Assembly: GCA_030549495.1 (NCBI GenBank)
Contig: JAUIRK010000991.1
Span: 186,001-250,000, forward strand
Direction of reading: 5' to 3'
Source of the DNA: Nectonema munidae
Taxonomy: Eukaryota; Nematomorpha; Nectonematoida; Nectonematidae
Length of the DNA: 64,000 nucleotides
Below are positions 59,466-64,000 of this stretch, one piece after another (the stretch's first letter is position 1; each line of letters begins with the position of its first letter). The notes under the pieces were generated by a model that did no database searches, was not told where the DNA came from, and saw nothing but the letters and a program-made list of their open reading frames with translations. Both the position numbers and the translations under genes were made by a program.

Positions 59466-60454
59466 TTAACCTACTTATTTTGTGGGGAAACCGTTTAGCA
59501 GAAGCTTGGATCTAACTCATTTACATGTATTATATATTATATTATTATTATAAATATATATATATTATTTCTAGCCATATGTAGAAGCCTGCAAAAAGCC
59601 AGCAGTACCTTATGGTGGATTTTTGCCGGTTGGCTGAAATTACACTGGTTTATTGCTGCTGCTGCAAAAGTGTAACAAAATTCAACACTTTTCCCTGAGA
59701 GTATTTGCTTTTAAGGAAATACTCTCTCAGTTTAAACAAAGCTTTGTTTTGAACTGATAGATTATACTCATATAAAAATAGTATACTCTAGGGGCTAACA
59801 ACAATAACAACAAAATCATTCTTTTATAGCAATGTAAACTTATAAACAAAAAACTATAATCAAATTTCATAGGTATTATGAGAGAAAAACAATTAAAAAT
59901 AATTGATAGAGCTGTAAAAATCATTTCATTTTAATTATAATAATGTAAAAATGCCGATAAGTGAAGTTTAAGTTGGAAAACATATGAACCACTGTTTTAA
60001 TCTTCAAAGTACAACAATTTCTCAAAAATTAAAATAATTGGCTTTTTATAAAATGTAAATAAAAAAATACGAATAGTTAGAATCAACCTTTTTTTGGTTT
60101 TGACATATATATATATATATAAAGAATGAGATCCTTTCAAAAGAAAAACTGAAAAAATTTCAGTAAGTTGCTTTCTCCAACAGCTGAATTTTTACGTTCA
60201 AATGGTGAAACATTGATGTCTTTTATCATTTTAGTTGTTAATAAGAATAATAATGATCTAAACTGAAATTAATTTGATCAGAACAAACTATTTATTCATC
60301 AATTTTCTCTTTTACATTTTAGTCTAGCTAAACAGTGAAGACCTTTCAGAAAAGGATCTAGAATTATCAGATATCATAACGAACGTATATTGATCAAAAG
60401 AGAAAAGAACATATTCTATTAAATTTGAAAGGAAAACTGGTATGTATTCAAGAG
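59466..60454. other. Spacer with hairpin and TA microsatellite
   Basis: A hairpin CTGAGAGTATTT...AAATACTCTCTCAG lies at 59695-59730, and TA runs at about 59540-59570 and 60103-60120. No gene seen. Confidence 0.4.
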
Positions 60455-60871
60455 TTAAATTGTTTTTAATTTTATTATTTCGTTTATAGCCAAAGCTTTG
60501 AGACTTATCTTTAAATGCTGTTTTAAAAGATGATGTCCGTAGTAAGTACTCTTAGTTACATCGATGCTGTGGATTTTAGAATGAGACTGGTTTTTAATAA
60601 CAATTTTGTCCATTTCTGAAATAAAACGTCTTACTTTAGAATACTTGTTATTTACATTCATAATATTGTTTGAAAAACGAATATGTTTTTTTCTTAATTT
60701 TTGCTTAAACTCATCTATGTTAAAATGGTCTATTGTTAAAATTAACAAAATATCTAAGATAGAATACCATCTGATGTGATGCAAAGATAAATTACATGGT
60801 GGCTGAATGTAGATTTGACTGTTAGCCCATTCGTTTTCTTCAACATATTCAATTATGCTGTTTAGAATCAA
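60455..60871 (-). CDS. Unidentified open frame, 138 codons
   Basis: One of the longest uninterrupted frames here (MILNSIIEYVEENEWANSQI at the start, then SLHHIRWYSILDILLILTID). It is rich in Ile, Lys, His and Asn, and I do not recognise it. No clear splice sites, signal peptide or zinc motif were seen. It could be an exon of a host gene or chance in AT-rich DNA. Confidence 0.3.
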   Translation of the reverse strand: MILNSIIEYVEENEWANSQIYIQPPCNLSLHHIRWYSILDILLILTIDHFNIDEFKQKLRKKHIRFSNNIMNVNNKYSKVRRFISEMDKIVIKNQSHSKIHSIDVTKSTYYGHHLLKQHLKISLKALAINEIIKLKTI

Positions 60872-61207
60872 ATGTATTTTTTACTTTGACATTTGTTGGT
60901 TTTGTTTTTATTAGTTTTTTGTCTTAATTTTGTAAAATATAATGAAACGTTTGAATATTTATAAGTTTTGTTTACTTCACTTTTAAATGGAATCTTGCGC
61001 AGTGCTTACTCAAAACATTTTTCAGAGGCAGCAAATGTATTATAGATGGAAAATGTATAATTATTTGATATTAGAATTTCTTTTTTTATAAAAAAATAAA
61101 ATGGTAAGCGATATCGTTTATTTATAACAATTTGTTTTTTGAGTTCTATGAGAATAATCAGTAAAGTAAACAATCTAAAGATTAAAGGTATGGCACGCCC
61201 TTACACC

Positions 61208-63195
61208 CAGCAGTTTTTCCCAAAGTGGGCGGTAGCGCCCCATCTTTTGCTCCAGATGGGGGGAGGGGGGGGAGAGGGCGTTAAAGTCGCGCAAAGGGGC
61301 CCCTAGGATTTTCCATATAATTATTTTTAAGCTCAGAAGAACATTAAAACTCGTGATAACTCGGAATAATACATTCAACATGTGTAAATAGAAGAGCTTT
61401 GACAAAAGCTTATGTATGATGTGTACTCCTGGCCACATGTTTCTGATATTTCTCTCTGAACTTTTTATTCGCCTCACGTGCACACAGCTTGCACATTATT
61501 CACAGATTTTAAAATGGCAGGAAGTTCAAAGAAAAAGGGTCGACAGTATAATGTTGAGTATCTTAAGTTTGGGTTTATTCCTTTTTTAATTATAAACATT
61601 GAACAACAGCCGAGGTGTCTCCTTTGCGAAAAGGTATTTTCAAATGAAGCAATGAAACCACCCAGGCTTTACAAACATTTGAACAAAATGCATTCAAACA
61701 AAGCAAATGAAAAAATGTCATATTTTGAAAACTTACGTGAAAAATTTAATAACCGGAATCAAATTTCATCGCTTATCACAAAAACCTGATGATGGGCTTG
61801 TTTGTTCCTACAATATTTCAAAATTAGTTGCTAAATCAGGGAAATCTTACACAATTGGAAACAACTTATTTTACCAGCTATAGAAAAAGTTCTCAGTACT
61901 GTAGTGCATCATCCTTTTCCCAAAACTATTTTGAATTCAATTCCATTTAATAATAATTCAGTAGAAAGTAGAATTGATGAGATGGCGTTCAATATTGAAG
62001 AAACTTTATATGAGACGCTCAAAAGTTAACAAATCCGTTTGCAGTGGGACGAATCTACTCTTCCAGGTAATGAAGCTTTTGGCGTATGTCCGTTTCATTA
62101 AAGATGGAAAAGTTTCACAAGAATTTTTTTGCTGATGAAATTGAAATTAAAAGCGAATCAATTTTCAATAAAGTTTATGCGTTTTTCAAAGAAAAGGAAA
62201 TTCCTTTGAGTAATATCGTTGCTTGTTCAACTGATGGAGCTCTAGCCTAATGTGAAGACATAACGGTTTCCTTACTTTTCAAAAAAAACGTTCCCAATTG
62301 TCTCAAGGTTCACTGTGTTATTCATCACCAGCACTTAGTTGCAAAAAACTTGAATAAACGTCTTCATAAATCTCTTGATAGCAATATATCAACAGTGAAC
62401 AAAATAAAATGTAATTCTCTTAACTCGCGATTATTTCGTCAACTTTGCAAAGACAACAATGAAGAATTTGATCGCCTTCTTCTACACACCGAAGTACGGT
62501 AGTTATCAAGAGGAAATCAGGTTTACCCTCTATTAGAGACCACCATAACTTTTCTCAGAGAAAATAAATGTGCTTCGTTAAGTGATGAGCTCATAGCTTA
62601 AAAAAAGTGATGTGGTTTATTTGACAGACCTGTTCACTATATTTAACGAGCTAAATTCCCGACTGCAAGGATCTGAGGTAAATCTCATCAAGACAAAATC
62701 TGTTATTTGTGCATTCATTGATAAACTCACTTTTCAGACAAAATATTGGTCGTGGAGAGCTTTCCCAATTTTCAAATTTGAATATGCTCAAAAAAGACTT
62801 GACGTTTGATTGTCCTACAATAAATGATCTCCTTGTTTTATTGTGAGCCAATACCTGTCCGGCTCATCAATCCTTTTCTTTAGATACAACAGATGAAACT
62901 AATTGTGAAATGCAAGAAGAATTGATTCTCTTAAAAAATGACTTCGAGTTGAAGCCTCTCTTCAAACAATCATATCAAACCTCTTGGATTCAACCTTGCA
63001 TTCCTGAAAATATTCCAAAATTATGAGAAAAAATAAAGTTTTTTTTCATTGCTTTTCCTACTGAACGCAATTTCGTTATAACACAGCTTCTCGGCAGACA
63101 AAGAAATCGTTTGCAAATCCTTCTCAGCAGCATAGAACCAAATATAGAAGCCTTAGCAAATAAACATCAAACTCATCCATCGCATTGAAAAATTA
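61208..63195 (+). mobile_element. hAT transposon relic, ZBED5-like transposase
   Basis: The left terminal repeat CAGCAGTTTTTCCCAAAGTG then GGCGGTAGCGCCCC is the classic hAT (Buster/ZBED5-type) end. From ATG 61514 the transposase reads KKKGRQYNVEYLKFGFIPF, a BED-type zinc finger (CLLCEKVF...HLNKMH), DGLVCSYNISKLVAKSGKSY, RIDEMAFNIEETL, WDESTLPGNEA with a catalytic Asp, LAYVRFIKDGKVSQE-like, ACSTDGA, VHCVIHHQHLVAKNLNKRLH, then YLTDLFTIFNELNSRLQGSE and, near 63050, FFIAFPTERNFVITQLL and QRNRLQILL-type text. The end HQTHPSH is at about 63185. There are many stops and frame changes. The right terminal repeat is missing and a Tigger-like end follows. Confidence 0.9.
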
Positions 63196-63206
63196 AAAAA
63201 ACATAT

Positions 63207-64000
63207 CAGTCAAACTTGTATAAACCGAAGTTCAAGTAAACAGAAGATTATTTTCGGTTTAGACAACATTTCGGTTTATAGAAGTCTTCGTAAAAACTAA
63301 GTGAAACATCCCAAATTACACATTCATTTTAAAGTACCCATGATATATAGAATTGTAAATTTCAATATATATTGATAAAAAGCTCATCATAAACTTTATT
63401 CAAATTTATTTTTTAATAAAAAAATAGTCATTTAAAGTTTTTTGTTTACTTTTGAGTTTTTTTTTCACTAACTCTAATTCAGCGTCTTGTAAAACTTTTG
63501 AGGCATTTTCGTACATCGATAACATTGAAGTATTTAAAGCAAAATTTTTTACAGTTTTCATCATTGAAATCACATCTTCAATCGTGATTGTATTTTCTGG
63601 AGCAGACTCTTGGCAACTTAAGCTTGATATTGAGCAATTTTCTCTTTCTAGATGATCATCTAAAATAACTCTCTCCCAGTCAGAAGAATCATTTTCAATG
63701 TGAGCATTTTTGTCAATATCAATATATTCTTGTAAATTTATATCACCTTCAACGATTTCAGAGACCATTAATGAAAGATCTTGTACATCTTTTTCTATTG
63801 AGAAGTTTTGTTCGGAAGAAGTTTCACTTATGAATCCGCAAAGTTGAAAACAAGAGGTAATAGTTGAAGCTCTAACTGCTATCATATTGCATACTAGTAA
63901 ATATATTCTTGTTCAACTTTTAGTGCAACCATCTGTGTTATCTCATAAATACATACAAATACTAAAACAAAAGAGAAACAATTCTTATTACTTTTATAAC
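63207..64000 (-). mobile_element. Tigger/pogo-like element (Tigger C), cut by window edge
   Basis: The end CAGTCAAACTTGTATAAACC with inner repeats of the type cggtttata (63225-63285) fits a Tigger terminal repeat. The minus frame 63885-63406 (159 codons, open) reads AVRASTITSCFQLCGFI, acidic text, ITIEDVISMMKTVKNFALNT and SKQKTLNDYFFIKK. This is the C-terminal end of Tigger transposases after the DDE domain. The catalytic part would lie beyond 64000. The open frame suggests a younger copy than Tigger A. Confidence 0.8.

Overview
This window looks like nuclear DNA from an invertebrate animal, about 70% A+T by eye. It holds two spliced housekeeping genes among the remains of many plain DNA transposons, LINEs and tRNA-derived SINEs. 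The short introns (49-51 bp) beside transposon-filled long ones, and the mix of Tigger/pogo, piggyBac, hAT and RTE-like elements, suggest an arthropod or similar invertebrate. I cannot name the species. I saw no LTR retroelement, capsid or envelope gene, CRISPR array, rRNA gene or prokaryotic operon.

Host genes. (1) On the minus strand, 16934-18792, four exons join with compatible splice sites into one open 271-codon frame. I recognise it as tRNA-splicing endonuclease subunit Sen2, with the catalytic Tyr/His/Lys set in place. (2) On the minus strand, 37091-54516, nine exons match Nicalin (NCLN), the ER membrane protein of the BOS/multipass translocon complexes. Its introns, up to about 6.6 kb, are full of transposons. 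One expected exon, the first exon(s) and the last exon were not found, and one exon carries an extra base in a homopolymer run.

Layout. 1-4.2 kb: a dispersed repeat ('X') and two LINE pieces placed head to head. 4.9-7.05 kb: a Tigger-like element with a foreign GC-richer insert. 7.35-11.5 kb: piggyBac-type ends and a hAT transposase relic that keeps two short introns. 13.7-16.7 kb: RTE-like LINE pieces, one split by a tandem array. 16.9-18.8 kb: SEN2. 18.9-27.8 kb: a nested piggyBac-family complex with two 150-bp-period arrays, a second copy of X and a SINE. 27.9-34.1 kb: hAT debris, a SINE and AT-rich spacer. 34.4-36.15 kb: a nearly whole Tigger element flanked by TA. 37-54.5 kb: NCLN with piggyBac and hAT pieces and three hAT-type non-autonomous elements with matching target duplications. 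54.5-61 kb: a 43-bp palindrome, hAT and LINE pieces and spacer. 61.2-64 kb: a ZBED5-like hAT relic abutting a Tigger-like element that runs off the window.

SEN2 cuts introns from pre-tRNAs in the nucleus and NCLN acts in the ER membrane. Nothing suggests that the two genes work together. The rest is transposon turnover, and I see no convincing new defence, toxin or metabolic system. The most informative features are the two intact-looking gene models inside transposon-dense DNA, the piggyBac-type ends with G/C hairpins and 150-bp subterminal arrays, and the X repeat.
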